NCBI RefSeq assembly: GCF_012927745.1
Contig: NZ_JABBKX010000016.1
Location: 1-43,523 of the forward strand
Source: Neoroseomonas marina
GTDB taxonomy: Bacteria > Pseudomonadota > Alphaproteobacteria > Acetobacterales > Acetobacteraceae
Direction: 5' to 3'
DNA: 43,523 bases
The notes below the pieces were generated by a model, which saw only the letters and a list, made by a program, of their open reading frames with translations, was not told the origin of the DNA and ran no database searches. The stretch's first letter is position 1. Each line of letters opens with the position of its first letter. A program made the position numbers and the translations under genes. Shown here piece by piece: positions 1-8,179 of this stretch.

Positions 1-100
<100 letters not shown>

Positions 101-123
101 GCCGTTCCTGGGGCCTTGCGCCG

Positions 124-735
124 ATGACCTTCAAGGACGCCGCCGCCGCGATCGCCGCCGCCGGGCGCCGGATGGACGCCATGGGCTGGGTGCCGGCGAC
201 GGCGGGCAACATCTCGGTCCTGCTGGGTGCCGATCGGATGGCCATCACCCGGTCCGGCCGCCACAAGGGCATGCTCGCGCCTGCCGACGTCATGCTGGTG
301 GACGGGCAGGGGGCCTCGCTCGAACCCGGCGCCAGGCCCTCCTACGAGACCCTGCTCCATTGCGGCATCTACCGCCGCTTCCCCGGCACCGGGGCGGTGG
401 TGCACGGCCATTCCGTCGCCAACACGGTGCTCTCGCGCCGGGCGGGGGCGGAGATCCGCCTCGCGGGGTTCGAGCTGCTCAAGGCCTTCCCCGGCGGGCC
501 GACGCACGACACCGAGGTCGCCGTCCCCGTCCTCGACAACGACCAGGACATTCCCCGACTGCAGGCCGTGCTCGACGCGCTGTGGAACCGCACGTCCGAT
601 GCGCCTCCCGGCTACATCATCCGCGGTCATGGGGTATATGTCTGGGGTGCCGACATGGCCGCGGCGATGACGCGGCTCGAGGCGCTGGAATTCATGCTGC
701 TCTGTCACCTGGAGGAAGGGAGGCACACGCGATGA
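124..735 (+). CDS. mtnB: Methylthioribulose-1-phosphate dehydratase
   Basis: Zinc-dependent class II aldolase/adducin-fold enzyme of the methionine salvage (MTA) pathway, removing water from 5-methylthioribulose-1-phosphate to give the diketo intermediate used by MtnC. The 203 residues match the family length. Visible family features are the TAGNIS segment near residue 26, RPSYETLLH (catalytic-type Glu75), the metal-binding pair His94/His96 in VVHGHS, and the third metal His169 in RGHG. The ATG at 124 is preceded by readable but short sequence. Its last bases overlap the start of the dioxygenase gene (ATGA), so translation is probably coupled. The mtnB-mtnD-mtnC order makes the pathway assignment firm; mtnA and mtnK are not visible and could lie upstream of the window. 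Confidence 0.93.
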   Translation: MTFKDAAAAIAAAGRRMDAMGWVPATAGNISVLLGADRMAITRSGRHKGMLAPADVMLVDGQGASLEPGARPSYETLLHCGIYRRFPGTGAVVHGHSVANTVLSRRAGAEIRLAGFELLKAFPGGPTHDTEVAVPVLDNDQDIPRLQAVLDALWNRTSDAPPGYIIRGHGVYVWGADMAAAMTRLEALEFMLLCHLEEGRHTR

Positions 736-1271
736 GCCTGCTGACGATCCGCGACGCCGCGACCGGCGCCGAGACGCTGAAGACCGAGGACCCGGCGCAG
801 ATCGCCGAGGCGCTGCGCCCCATCGGCGTGCGCTTCGAGCGCTGGCCCGTCGCCGCCCTGCCGGCGGGCGCCGAGCCCGAGGTGGTGCTCGCGGCCTATC
901 GCCCGCACCTCGACGCCTTCCTCAAGGAGACCAAGGCCGGCACGGCCGACGTCATCCGCCTGACCGCCGACCATCCGCAGAAGGATGCGATCCGCGCGAA
1001 GTTCCTCTCCGAGCACATCCACACCGAGGACGAAATCCGCTTCTTCCACGAGGGCGCGGGCAATTTCGTCATGCATGTGGACGGCAAGATCTACGACGCC
1101 CACTGCACGACGGGCGACCTGATCTCGGTGCCGGCGAACACGAAGCACTGGTTCGATGCCGGGGAGGTCCCGCACGTCACCGCGTTGCGCGTCTTCACCG
1201 ACACCACGGGGTGGACGCCGCACTACACCGGCAGCGACATCGCCGCGCGCATCCCCGTCACGGTGGGCTGA
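732..1271 (+). CDS. mtnD: Acireductone dioxygenase (ARD)
   Basis: Cupin-fold metalloenzyme of methionine salvage that oxidises acireductone; the Fe form gives the ketoacid precursor of methionine and formate. The 179-residue product carries the complete metal set: His95 and His97 in EHIHTEDE, Glu101, and His139 in NTKHW, spaced as in the characterised family. I chose ATG 732 because it overlaps the mtnB stop in an ATGA arrangement and gives a standard-length N terminus; the open frame upstream of it is a shadow of mtnB. MtnC starts six bases after its stop, so the three enzymes of this branch are co-transcribed. Which metal is bound in vivo, and so whether the productive or the off-pathway reaction dominates, cannot be told from sequence. 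Confidence 0.94.
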   Translation: MSLLTIRDAATGAETLKTEDPAQIAEALRPIGVRFERWPVAALPAGAEPEVVLAAYRPHLDAFLKETKAGTADVIRLTADHPQKDAIRAKFLSEHIHTEDEIRFFHEGAGNFVMHVDGKIYDAHCTTGDLISVPANTKHWFDAGEVPHVTALRVFTDTTGWTPHYTGSDIAARIPVTVG

Positions 1272-1277
1272 GCGCGC

Positions 1278-1976
1278 ATGGCCGTGCCCACGACCTGCAT
1301 CCTGACGGACATCGAGGGCACGACGAGCGCCATCGCCTTCGTGAAGGAGACGCTGTTCCCCTTCGCGGAGGCCGAGCTCGACGCCTTCCTCGACGCGCAC
1401 GAGGAAGAACCCGCCGTCGCCGCGGTGATGGCCGAGGTCGGCCACATCGCGCGCGAGCAGGACCCGCGCTCGACCCTGCGCATCTGGATGGCCGAGGACG
1501 CCAAGGTCACGCCGCTCAAGACCCTGCAGGGGCTGATCTGGCGGGCGGGCTACCTGGATGGGCGGCTCAAGGGGCATCTCTGGCCCGACGTCGCGCCCTG
1601 CCTCCGGGCGTGGTCGCGGGCGGGGCTCCGCCTCGCGGTCTATTCCTCCGGCTCGGTGGAGGCGCAGAAGCTGCTGTTCGGCCATTCCGTCGCGGGCGAC
1701 CTCACGCCACTCTTTGACGGCTTCTTCGACACGAAGGTCGGCGGCAAGCGGGACCAGGCGTCCTATGCCGCCATCGCCGCGGGCCTGCACCTGCCGGCCG
1801 GGGAGGTCCTGTTCCTCTCGGATGTCGCCGAGGAACTCGACGCCGCCGCGGCGGCGGGGATGCGGACCTGCCAATTGGTGCGCCCGGCCGACGGCACGCA
1901 GCCCTGCGGCCGACACCCCGAGGCCGCGGACTTTCCCGGCGTCGCCCGCCTGTTCGGCCTGCCCGCGGCGGGCTGA
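1278..1976 (+). CDS. mtnC: Enolase-phosphatase E1
   Basis: HAD-superfamily bifunctional enzyme of methionine salvage: it enolises 2,3-diketo-5-methylthiopentyl-1-phosphate and then removes the phosphate to make acireductone, the substrate of the neighbouring MtnD. The 232-residue protein shows HAD motif I as TDIEGTTS (Asp11, Glu13, the MtnC variant of DxDGT), motif II around YSSGS, the conserved Lys in GGKRD and motif III in FLSDVAEELDAA. Length and motif order match single-domain MtnC. It starts at ATG 1278, six bases after mtnD, and is followed after two bases by a GTG-initiated gene, so it sits in the middle of a compact operon. Confidence 0.94.
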   Translation: MAVPTTCILTDIEGTTSAIAFVKETLFPFAEAELDAFLDAHEEEPAVAAVMAEVGHIAREQDPRSTLRIWMAEDAKVTPLKTLQGLIWRAGYLDGRLKGHLWPDVAPCLRAWSRAGLRLAVYSSGSVEAQKLLFGHSVAGDLTPLFDGFFDTKVGGKRDQASYAAIAAGLHLPAGEVLFLSDVAEELDAAAAAGMRTCQLVRPADGTQPCGRHPEAADFPGVARLFGLPAAG

Positions 1977-1978
1977 GC

Positions 1979-2548
1979 GTGCCCTACGCGGTCGCGCTGC
2001 GCCTCGACGCCGCCGCGGCCGCGCCCATCGAGGCGATGTGGCGCGCCCTGGCCGTGGCCGGGCTGCACAATGACAGCCTGGCGCTCGGCTATCCGCCGCA
2101 TGTCACGCTCAGCATCCATCCCGATGCCGCGGACCCGGCGCGCCTGCGCAAGGCGGTCGCCGGCTGCGCCGCGCAATGGGCGGCGGTCGATGTCACACTC
2201 GCGGGCTTCGGGGTCTTCGCCATGCCGCTGCCCGTGCTTTTCCTGGCCCCGGTCGTGACCGAGGCATTGCTTCTGCGTCAACGGGCGCTGGCCGAAGTCC
2301 TCGCCGGGCTCCCCGGCGACCCGCATTACCGGCCCGGCGCCTGGGTTCCGCATGTCACGCTCGCGAAGGGCGGGCCGGCCGGCGATCCGGGGTGGCTGGG
2401 GCGCGCCCTCGATACCCTCGCGCCCCTGTGGCCGGCGCTACGTCCGGCCCGTGCGGAATGCCTGGAACTGGTGCATTTCCGCCCCGTGACGGTCCTGCAA
2501 AGTCATCACCTGCCAAGTGGGTTGGCGCATGCCGCGGCAAGCGTCTAG
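1979..2548 (+). CDS. 2H phosphoesterase / 2'-5' RNA ligase family protein
   Basis: Small cytosolic protein of 189 residues with the hallmark of the 2H superfamily: two HxT motifs, PPHVTL (His41-Thr43) and VPHVTL (His125-Thr127), about 84 residues apart. Family members act as cyclic phosphodiesterases or ligases on 2',3'-cyclic phosphates or related nucleotides. The start is GTG 1979, two bases after the mtnC stop. Co-transcription with methionine salvage is implied by spacing, but no role in that pathway is established and the true substrate cannot be read from the sequence. The stop at 2546-2548 is followed by a fresh ribosome binding site for corA. Confidence is high for the fold and low for function. 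Confidence 0.78.
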   Translation: MPYAVALRLDAAAAAPIEAMWRALAVAGLHNDSLALGYPPHVTLSIHPDAADPARLRKAVAGCAAQWAAVDVTLAGFGVFAMPLPVLFLAPVVTEALLLRQRALAEVLAGLPGDPHYRPGAWVPHVTLAKGGPAGDPGWLGRALDTLAPLWPALRPARAECLELVHFRPVTVLQSHHLPSGLAHAAASV

Positions 2549-2583
2549 AAGCCGCTGAACGCCCACAGCGGAGGTATCCCGTC

Positions 2584-3627
2584 ATGCTGACGACCTGGAC
2601 GGTCGAGGACGGCCGCTGTCGCGTGCGCGAGGGCGCGGTCTCCGACATCACCGCCGTGCTGCCCGCCGAGGCCCAGGCCGCCGCCGCCGCCGCCTGCGAG
2701 CCCGACGCCCTGCGCCGCGCCGTCTGGATCGACCTGTTGAACCCGACCCCGGCCGAGGAGAAGGCCGTGCAGTCGGCGCTGTCCCTCGAGGTCCCGACGC
2801 GCGAGGAGATGCAGGAGATCGAGAGCTCGTCGCGGCTCTATCGCGAGGGCGACGCGCTCTTCCTCACCGCGAACTTCCTCTATGGCGTGGACGCCGGGGA
2901 ATACAGCTCGACGGCGATCACCTTCGTGCTGACCGGCACCTCGCTCGTGACCGTGCGCTATGCCACGCCGAAGGCCTTCAGCGCCTTCGGCGCGCGCGCG
3001 CAGCGCCAGCCGGGCAACCTGCTGGCCAGCGCGGACGGGGTGATGCTCCACCTGTTCGAGCAGATCGTCGATCGCCTCGCGGACGTGCTCGAACGGGTCG
3101 GCGCCGACATGGACCGCGCCTCCCAGCGCACCTTCCGCGCCGCGCGGGCCAACGTGAAGGCCAACCGCCGCGACGACCAGCTGAAGGAGACGCTGATCAC
3201 CCTCGGCCAGGTCGGCGACGTCACCACGCGCGCCTCGGAAACCCTTCTTGGCCTCAACCGCATCCTGACCTTCGTGGGGGCGGAAAAGGCGACCGCGGTG
3301 CGCAAGGAGAACCAGAACCTCATCAAGACGCTGGTGCGCGACGTGCGTTCCCTGGTCGAGCACGCGAACGTCCTCAACAACAAGGCACAGTTCCTGCTCG
3401 ATGCGGTGCTCGGCGTGATCAACGTGGAGCAGAACGCGATCATCAAGACCTTCACCGTGGCCTCGGTCGCGCTGATGCCGCCCACGCTGCTCGCCTCGAT
3501 CTACGGCATGAACTTCGAATACATGCCCGACCTGAAATGGCAATACGGCTATCCGGTCGCCCTCCTGATGATGATCGTGAGCGCCATCCTCCCGATCTGG
3601 TATTTCCGCCGCAAAGGCTGGCTCTAG
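2584..3627 (+). CDS. corA: CorA-family magnesium/divalent cation transporter
   Basis: Inner-membrane pentameric channel for Mg2+ and possibly Co2+/Ni2+. The 347-residue product has the CorA layout: a long cytoplasmic alpha/beta and coiled-coil N-terminal domain, then two C-terminal membrane segments separated by the selectivity signature YGMNF, followed by the short periplasmic loop EYMPDLKWQYG and a second helix ending in the basic tail RRKGWL. ATG 2584 is chosen because CGGAGG lies nine bases upstream; longer frames start inside the preceding gene. It is not obviously functionally linked to the salvage genes before it. Some CorA homologues export zinc (ZntB-like), so substrate identity is not certain. 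Confidence 0.9.
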   Translation: MLTTWTVEDGRCRVREGAVSDITAVLPAEAQAAAAAACEPDALRRAVWIDLLNPTPAEEKAVQSALSLEVPTREEMQEIESSSRLYREGDALFLTANFLYGVDAGEYSSTAITFVLTGTSLVTVRYATPKAFSAFGARAQRQPGNLLASADGVMLHLFEQIVDRLADVLERVGADMDRASQRTFRAARANVKANRRDDQLKETLITLGQVGDVTTRASETLLGLNRILTFVGAEKATAVRKENQNLIKTLVRDVRSLVEHANVLNNKAQFLLDAVLGVINVEQNAIIKTFTVASVALMPPTLLASIYGMNFEYMPDLKWQYGYPVALLMMIVSAILPIWYFRRKGWL

Positions 3628-3646
3628 ACCCGCAAGGACGTTCCGC

Positions 3647-4618
3647 ATGGCCGAACCGACCCGCGTCGCCGCATCGCTGACCAATTGCCGCTGGGGCGCC
3701 TTCGATGCCTCCTTCCCGCCGGTCGCGTCGATCGACCCGGGCGAGGTCGTCATCCTCGAATGCCTTTCCGGCGGGCCCGAGCAGATGCCGCCGCAGGAAA
3801 AGATGATGGCGGTGCATCCGGTGCTGCGGGAGATCCACCAGAAGCTCCCGCGCCTCGGCGCCCACGTCATCACCGGCCCGATCGAGGTGAAGGGCGCCGA
3901 GCCCGGCGACGCGCTGCGCATCGACATCGAGAAGATCGAGCTCGGCGCCGATTGGGGTTTCTGCGGCTTCCGGCCCCTGTTCGGCACGCTGCCGGAGGAC
4001 TTTCCCTACCGCCGCACGCTGCACATCCCCGTCGACAAGGCGGCGATGACCTGCCGCCTGCCCTTCGGGCCGTCCGAAGGCGGGATGGACCTGCCGCTGG
4101 CACCCTTCTTCGGCGTGATGGGCGTCGCCCCGCCGCGCGACTGGGGGATGATCAACACCAAGGAACCGCGGGCGAGCGGCGGCAACCTCGACAACAAGGA
4201 ACTGACCGAGGGCAGCACGCTCTACCTGCCCGTGTTCAACGAGGGCGCGCTGTTCTCCGCCGGCGACGGCCACGGCGTGCAGGGCGATGGCGAGGTCTGC
4301 ATCAACGCGCTCGAGATCTGCCTCACCGGGCATTTCCGGCTGTCCCTGGTGAAGGGCGGCGGATCGCGCGACCCGGTGCTGAAGTTTCCCCGCGCCGAGA
4401 CCAGGACCCACTACATCACCATGGGCCTCAACGAGGACCTCGACCTCGCCATGAAGCAGGCGCTGCGCGAGATGATCGCCTTCATCTGCTCGCGCACGAA
4501 CCTCTCCGACGCCGATGCGTACCAGTTCTGCTCCCTCGCGGTGGATTTCCGCGTCACCCAGACGGTGAACGGGGAGAAGGGGGTGCACGGGATGCTCAGG
4601 AAGGGGCTGCTGTTCTGA
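3647..4618 (+). CDS. Acetamidase/formamidase family protein
   Basis: Predicted cytosolic amidase of the FmdA_AmdA fold, which hydrolyses short amides such as formamide or acetamide to ammonium and the acid. The 323-residue length, the opening segment with GEVVILECLSGG, the segment GHGVQGDGEVC (near residues 207-217, the family's conserved metal/active-site region) and the C-terminal LAVDFRVTQTVNG support the family. AAGGA lies upstream of ATG 3647 with normal spacing, 19 bases after corA. Its operon mates do not suggest the physiological amide. The gene is followed by a hairpin-rich repeat that probably ends the transcript. The family is sure; the substrate is open. Confidence 0.85.
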   Translation: MAEPTRVAASLTNCRWGAFDASFPPVASIDPGEVVILECLSGGPEQMPPQEKMMAVHPVLREIHQKLPRLGAHVITGPIEVKGAEPGDALRIDIEKIELGADWGFCGFRPLFGTLPEDFPYRRTLHIPVDKAAMTCRLPFGPSEGGMDLPLAPFFGVMGVAPPRDWGMINTKEPRASGGNLDNKELTEGSTLYLPVFNEGALFSAGDGHGVQGDGEVCINALEICLTGHFRLSLVKGGGSRDPVLKFPRAETRTHYITMGLNEDLDLAMKQALREMIAFICSRTNLSDADAYQFCSLAVDFRVTQTVNGEKGVHGMLRKGLLF

Positions 4619-4626
4619 CGGAAGCA

Positions 4627-4694
4627 CCGGGAGGGGCGCCGCCCCTCCCGGACCCACCCTGTCAAAGGCCGAAAGGCCTTTGGAAACCGATACC
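4627..4694 (+). repeat. Two-hairpin intergenic repeat, copy 1
   Basis: The element starts with an 11-bp G/C hairpin (arms 4627-4637 and 4641-4651), then a spacer, a second hairpin AAAGGCC-GAAA-GGCCTTT (4664-4681), and the tail GGAAACCGATACC. The same arrangement recurs inverted at 11507-11574 and, less exactly, at 39208-39266. This copy lies between two plus-strand genes and could terminate the amidase transcript. It also supplies a spurious in-frame TTG upstream of the methyltransferase. Confidence 0.8.
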
Positions 4695-4715
4695 CGGGTA
4701 CCGATAGGCGGGGAT

Positions 4716-5594
4716 GTGCTGAGAGAGGTGATCGGGCGCAGGTTCCGGCAGGTCCGGACCGAGCAGGCGAAGCACCTCTGGGGCTGCCGGGCCGAGGACT
4801 TCGTCACGGTCGCAAGGCCCGACGCGGATTGGTGGAAGCCGGGCGAACACGCCTATTTCGGCGAAGCCTACCGCACCATCGCCGCCCGCTTCCCACGCGA
4901 TCCCACCGATTCCGACCTCACCGAAGCCGCTGTCACCACGCGCGAGGCCGATCTCGTTTGCCGCATCGTCGCGGCGCATTTCGGCGCGCGCGCACCCCGC
5001 ATCCTCGACATCGCCTGCGGCACCGGGCGCCACGCCCTGGAGCTCACGCGCCGTGGCTTCGATGTCGTCGCGATGGACCTGCAGGAAGGCTGCCTGCGCA
5101 TCGCCCGCGCGCAGGCCCCGATCGCCTGCACCGCGGCGGACATGCGTCACCTGCCGCTCGCCGACGGCTCCGTCGACCTCGTACTGAACATGTGGAATTC
5201 CTTCGGCTACTTCCTCGACGAAGCCGAGGAAGCCGGGGTGCTGCGCGAGTTCCGACGCGTCCTGCGCCCCGGCGGCATGGCCCTGCTGCACGGCGATCTC
5301 GACGCCGAGGCCGCCCTCGGCGGGCAGTGGGTCGAGCACATGAAGGTGCCGCTGGGCGAGGGCGCGATCTTCCTCGCGCGCCAGGTCCAGGTGCCGCAGC
5401 TCGGCGGCCTCGCCTGCCTGTCCTGGGTGGTCTTCCCCGGCGAGGAGCCCTTCCAGAGCCCCGCCTTCTTCATGCGTGCCCGCGACGATGCGAGCTGGAT
5501 CCGACAGGGCCAGGCCGCAGGCTTCGACGCCGTGCGCATCGAGCGCCTGCCGGGCGCGGTCCGCCGGGAGTGGGTGGTGCGGCTGCTCGTCTGA
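4716..5594 (+). CDS. Class I SAM-dependent methyltransferase
   Basis: Predicted soluble methyltransferase with a Rossmann SAM-binding domain in the central part: motif I ILDIACGTGRHALEL, an acidic end of strand 2 in VAMDLQ, the motif IV region VDLVLNMWNSFGYF and the post-motif LREFRRVLRPGG. The substrate is unknown; the N-terminal extension with DWWKPGEHAYFGEAYR is not recognised. I place the start at GTG 4716, which follows a purine-rich AGGCGGGG; an alternative TTG at 4680 lies inside the repeat element and would translate repeat DNA, and a GTG at 4728 is also possible. No partner gene points to a pathway. A strong palindrome follows it before the convergent phaA. Confidence 0.8.
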   Translation: MLREVIGRRFRQVRTEQAKHLWGCRAEDFVTVARPDADWWKPGEHAYFGEAYRTIAARFPRDPTDSDLTEAAVTTREADLVCRIVAAHFGARAPRILDIACGTGRHALELTRRGFDVVAMDLQEGCLRIARAQAPIACTAADMRHLPLADGSVDLVLNMWNSFGYFLDEAEEAGVLREFRRVLRPGGMALLHGDLDAEAALGGQWVEHMKVPLGEGAIFLARQVQVPQLGGLACLSWVVFPGEEPFQSPAFFMRARDDASWIRQGQAAGFDAVRIERLPGAVRREWVVRLLV

Positions 5595-5633
5595 ACCGTC
5601 GCGGCCGGGCGGCCGTCAGCGGCCCGGGGTGAG

Positions 5634-5655
5634 CCGGAGGGGCGCGCCCCTCCGG
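5634..5655. terminator. 22-bp perfect GC palindrome between convergent genes
   Basis: Arms 5634-5644 and 5645-5655 are perfectly self-complementary. The element lies 39 bases after the methyltransferase stop and 13 bases from the phaA stop, so it could work as a bidirectional terminator for the two convergent genes. There is no T-tract on either side, so termination may need Rho or may not occur. Confidence 0.5.
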
Positions 5656-5668
5656 CCGTCATCCTGCG

Positions 5669-6841
5669 TCAGCGCTCGACGCACATGGCGACGCCCATGC
5701 CGCCGCCGATGCACAGCGTCGCGAGCGCCTTCTTCGCGTTGCGCTTCTGCATCTCGAACAGCAGGGTCGTCAGCACGCGCGCGCCCGAGGCCCCGATCGG
5801 ATGGCCCAGCGCGATCGCGCCGCCGTTCACATTGACCTTCGACGTGTCCCAGCCGAGGTCCTTGTTCACCGCGAGCGCCTGCGCCGCGAAGGCCTCGTTC
5901 GCCTCGATCAGGTCGAGGTCGTCGACCTTCCAGCCCGCCTTGGCCAGCGCCTTGCGGGAGGCCGGGATCGGCCCGGTGCCCATGATCGACGGGTCGACGC
6001 CCGCGGTCGCCCAGGACACGATGCGCGCCAGCGGCGTGATGCCGCGCTTGGCGGCCTCGGCCGCCGTCATCACCACCACGGCCGCGGCGCCGTCATTGAT
6101 GCCCGAGGCGTTGCCCGCGGTGACCGTGCCGTCCTTCGCGAAGGCGGCGCGCAGCTTCGCGAGCACCTCCATCGTGGTGTCCGGCTTCGGATACTCGTCG
6201 TCGCTGACGACGACGTCGCCCTTGCGGCCCTTCACCGTCACCGGGACGATCTCGTCCTTGAAGCGGCCGGCCTTCATCGCTTCGCCCGCCTTGCGCTGGG
6301 AGTTGAAGGCGAACTCGTCCTGCTCGGCGCGGGTGATCTGGAACTTCTGGGCGACGTTCTCGGCCGTGTTGCCCATGTGGTAGCCGTGGAAGGCGTCCAT
6401 CAGCCCGTCGCGCAGCATGGTGTCGACGAGGGCGAGGTCGCCCATCTTCTGGCCGGCGCGCAGCTGCTGGGCGTGCGGCGCCTGGGTCATGCTCTCCTGG
6501 CCGCCGGCGACCATGATCTTCGCGTCGCCCGAGGCGATCTGCTGGGCGGCGAGGGCCACCGCGCGCAGGCCGGAGCCGCAGAGCTGGTTGATGCCGAAGG
6601 CGGTGTGCTCGACCGGGATTCCGGCGTTGACGGAGGCCTGGCGGGCGGGGTTCTGGCCCGAGCCGGCGGACAGGATCTGGCCCATGATGACCTCGTCCAC
6701 CTGGCCGCCTTCGACCTTGGCGCGTTCCAGCGCCGCCTTGATGGCGACGGTGCCGAGCACATGGGCTGGCAGCGAGGCGAAGGCCCCGTTGAAGGCGCCG
6801 ACCGGCGTGCGGGCGGCAGAGGCAATGACGATTTCAGTCAT
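5669..6841 (-). CDS. phaA: Acetyl-CoA acetyltransferase (beta-ketothiolase)
   Basis: Condenses two acetyl-CoA to acetoacetyl-CoA, the first step of polyhydroxybutyrate synthesis, and can also run in the degradative direction. The 390-residue protein has the full thiolase set: acyl-accepting Cys88 in NQLCGSG, the NEAFAAQ motif, His347 in [10 protein letters not shown], and Cys377 in [11 protein letters not shown] 6841 is preceded by GGGAG at good spacing; an upstream in-frame start would add nine unlikely residues. It lies 93 bases downstream of phaC on the same strand, which makes a PHA role likely, although no acetoacetyl-CoA reductase (phaB) is seen here. Confidence 0.92.
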   Translation of the reverse strand: MTEIVIASAARTPVGAFNGAFASLPAHVLGTVAIKAALERAKVEGGQVDEVIMGQILSAGSGQNPARQASVNAGIPVEHTAFGINQLCGSGLRAVALAAQQIASGDAKIMVAGGQESMTQAPHAQQLRAGQKMGDLALVDTMLRDGLMDAFHGYHMGNTAENVAQKFQITRAEQDEFAFNSQRKAGEAMKAGRFKDEIVPVTVKGRKGDVVVSDDEYPKPDTTMEVLAKLRAAFAKDGTVTAGNASGINDGAAAVVVMTAAEAAKRGITPLARIVSWATAGVDPSIMGTGPIPASRKALAKAGWKVDDLDLIEANEAFAAQALAVNKDLGWDTSKVNVNGGAIALGHPIGASGARVLTTLLFEMQKRNAKKALATLCIGGGMGVAMCVER

Positions 6842-6934
6842 GACTGGCTTTTCTCCCTTCGGGGGCATTGCGGTGCAGCATGCGCCCGGGTGGGGCGCGG
6901 AACAAGCATGGCCTGCGCGGGTCCGGCCTGCGCT

Positions 6935-8179
6935 TCAGGCCGGTGTGGCAACGGTGTCGAGCCACGCGCGGAAGGGGTGCCACAGCGCAGTCTCGGCGCC
7001 GCCGCCGGCGACCATGCTGATGTGCCCTGCGGGGGCGAGGTGAGTCTTGACGTCGCGCAAGCGCAGCGCGGCGGCGAGCGCGGATTCCGGCGGGACGATG
7101 CGATCGCGGTGGGGGATGCCGGCGAAGGCCGGGCCATCCCAGCCCGCGGGGTCCACCACCTGGCCGGCGACGTGCCAGGCGAGCCGCCCCGGTTCGTTGC
7201 GGCCATACCAGCCGGCGAGGCATTGCCGTGCGACGGGAGCGGGCAGGGGGATGCCGTCGTTCAGCCAGTCCTCCAGCGCGACGAACAGTTCCGCGCGTTC
7301 GGACTGCGGGTCGAGCCGCGCGAAGGCGCGGAACTTCTGCGCGATGCCGAAGGGATCGAGCAGCGCGAAGAGCGACTGGATGGCATCGACCGGCAGGGCC
7401 TCGGTCGGCGCCATCATGGTCTCGAGGCCGGGGAGCAGCGCGGCGGCGGTGCGCGCGCGGCGCGGCCCGTCCGGGCCCGCGTGGAAGTCCCAGGGCGTGG
7501 CGAGCAGCGCCAGCGCGCGCACCCGGTCCGGCCGGCGCAGCGCCGCGGCGAGGGCGAGCAGCCCGCCCATGCAGTAGCCCGCGAGCACGACCGGCCCGGG
7601 CGCTGCCATCAGTGCGCGTTCGAGGCGCCCGGCGACATAGTCGGTCAGGGTGAAGGTGCGCTCCGCCTCGCCCGGCCAGCCCCAGTCGAGCAGCAGGGTG
7701 CGGTAACCCTGGCCGGGTAGCCAGCGCATCAGGGACCGCCGCGGCGTCAGGTCGAGCACATAGGCGCGGTTCACCAGCGAAGGAACGAAGAGCACCGTGA
7801 GACCATCGCCGCCGAAGTCGAGCAGGCGGGATCCGCCCTCGGTCCAGATCGCCGGCGGGTCGGTCATGCGGCGCTGCCAGGGATGGCGGCGATAGGCGGC
7901 AAGCCCGCCGATCATGGCGCGGTCGGCCCGCGCCAGCCGGTTCAGGACGGCGGTGCCGAAGGCCTCAGGACCGTGGCCGGCGGCGGCGAGGGCGGCCAGG
8001 ATCCGGTCGCGTTCCGCCTGGCCCGCCTTCGAGATCGGCCAGGCGGCGTTCGAGTTCCGCCAGGCGGTCAGCCATGGCGTCCCGGGCAGGCTGCTCGTCG
8101 CGGCGAGCGCCCGCAGGCCCGCCAGCCCCAGATGGAGCGGCAGCGGCCGCGGGCCGCGGCGGCGGAGGGGGGCTGTCAT
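6935..8179 (-). CDS. phaC: Polyhydroxyalkanoate synthase, short PhaC-like alpha/beta hydrolase
   Basis: Predicted PHA polymerase that links (R)-hydroxyacyl-CoA units on the granule surface. Counting from ATG 8179 the product has 414 residues, with the PHA-synthase lipase-like box GYCMGG (nucleophile Cys203), LLLDWGWPG near 163-170, catalytic Asp359 in HRDRIVPP and His386 in GHISMV. It lacks the long N-terminal domain of class I synthases, so it resembles class III/IV catalytic subunits, which need a partner. The N terminus is uncertain: residues 30-60 read less naturally than the overlapping frame of the small upstream gene, and no other good start codon exists until residue 89. Phasin-type or PhaE-type help would be expected from 7965-8360. 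Confidence 0.83.
   Translation of the reverse strand: MTAPLRRRGPRPLPLHLGLAGLRALAATSSLPGTPWLTAWRNSNAAWPISKAGQAERDRILAALAAAGHGPEAFGTAVLNRLARADRAMIGGLAAYRRHPWQRRMTDPPAIWTEGGSRLLDFGGDGLTVLFVPSLVNRAYVLDLTPRRSLMRWLPGQGYRTLLLDWGWPGEAERTFTLTDYVAGRLERALMAAPGPVVLAGYCMGGLLALAAALRRPDRVRALALLATPWDFHAGPDGPRRARTAAALLPGLETMMAPTEALPVDAIQSLFALLDPFGIAQKFRAFARLDPQSERAELFVALEDWLNDGIPLPAPVARQCLAGWYGRNEPGRLAWHVAGQVVDPAGWDGPAFAGIPHRDRIVPPESALAAALRLRDVKTHLAPAGHISMVAGGGAETALWHPFRAWLDTVATPA

Noticed and set aside
4680..4715. TTG start for the methyltransferase at 4680
   Set aside because: The first codons would come from the two-hairpin repeat (shared with the copy at 11507-11574), and there is no ribosome binding site. 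GTG 4716 is favoured.
5801..7720. A 639-codon plus-strand frame opposite phaA and phaC
   Set aside because: Antisense shadow of genes with complete active sites; its composition is Arg/Ala/Gly/Val-rich with no motifs.
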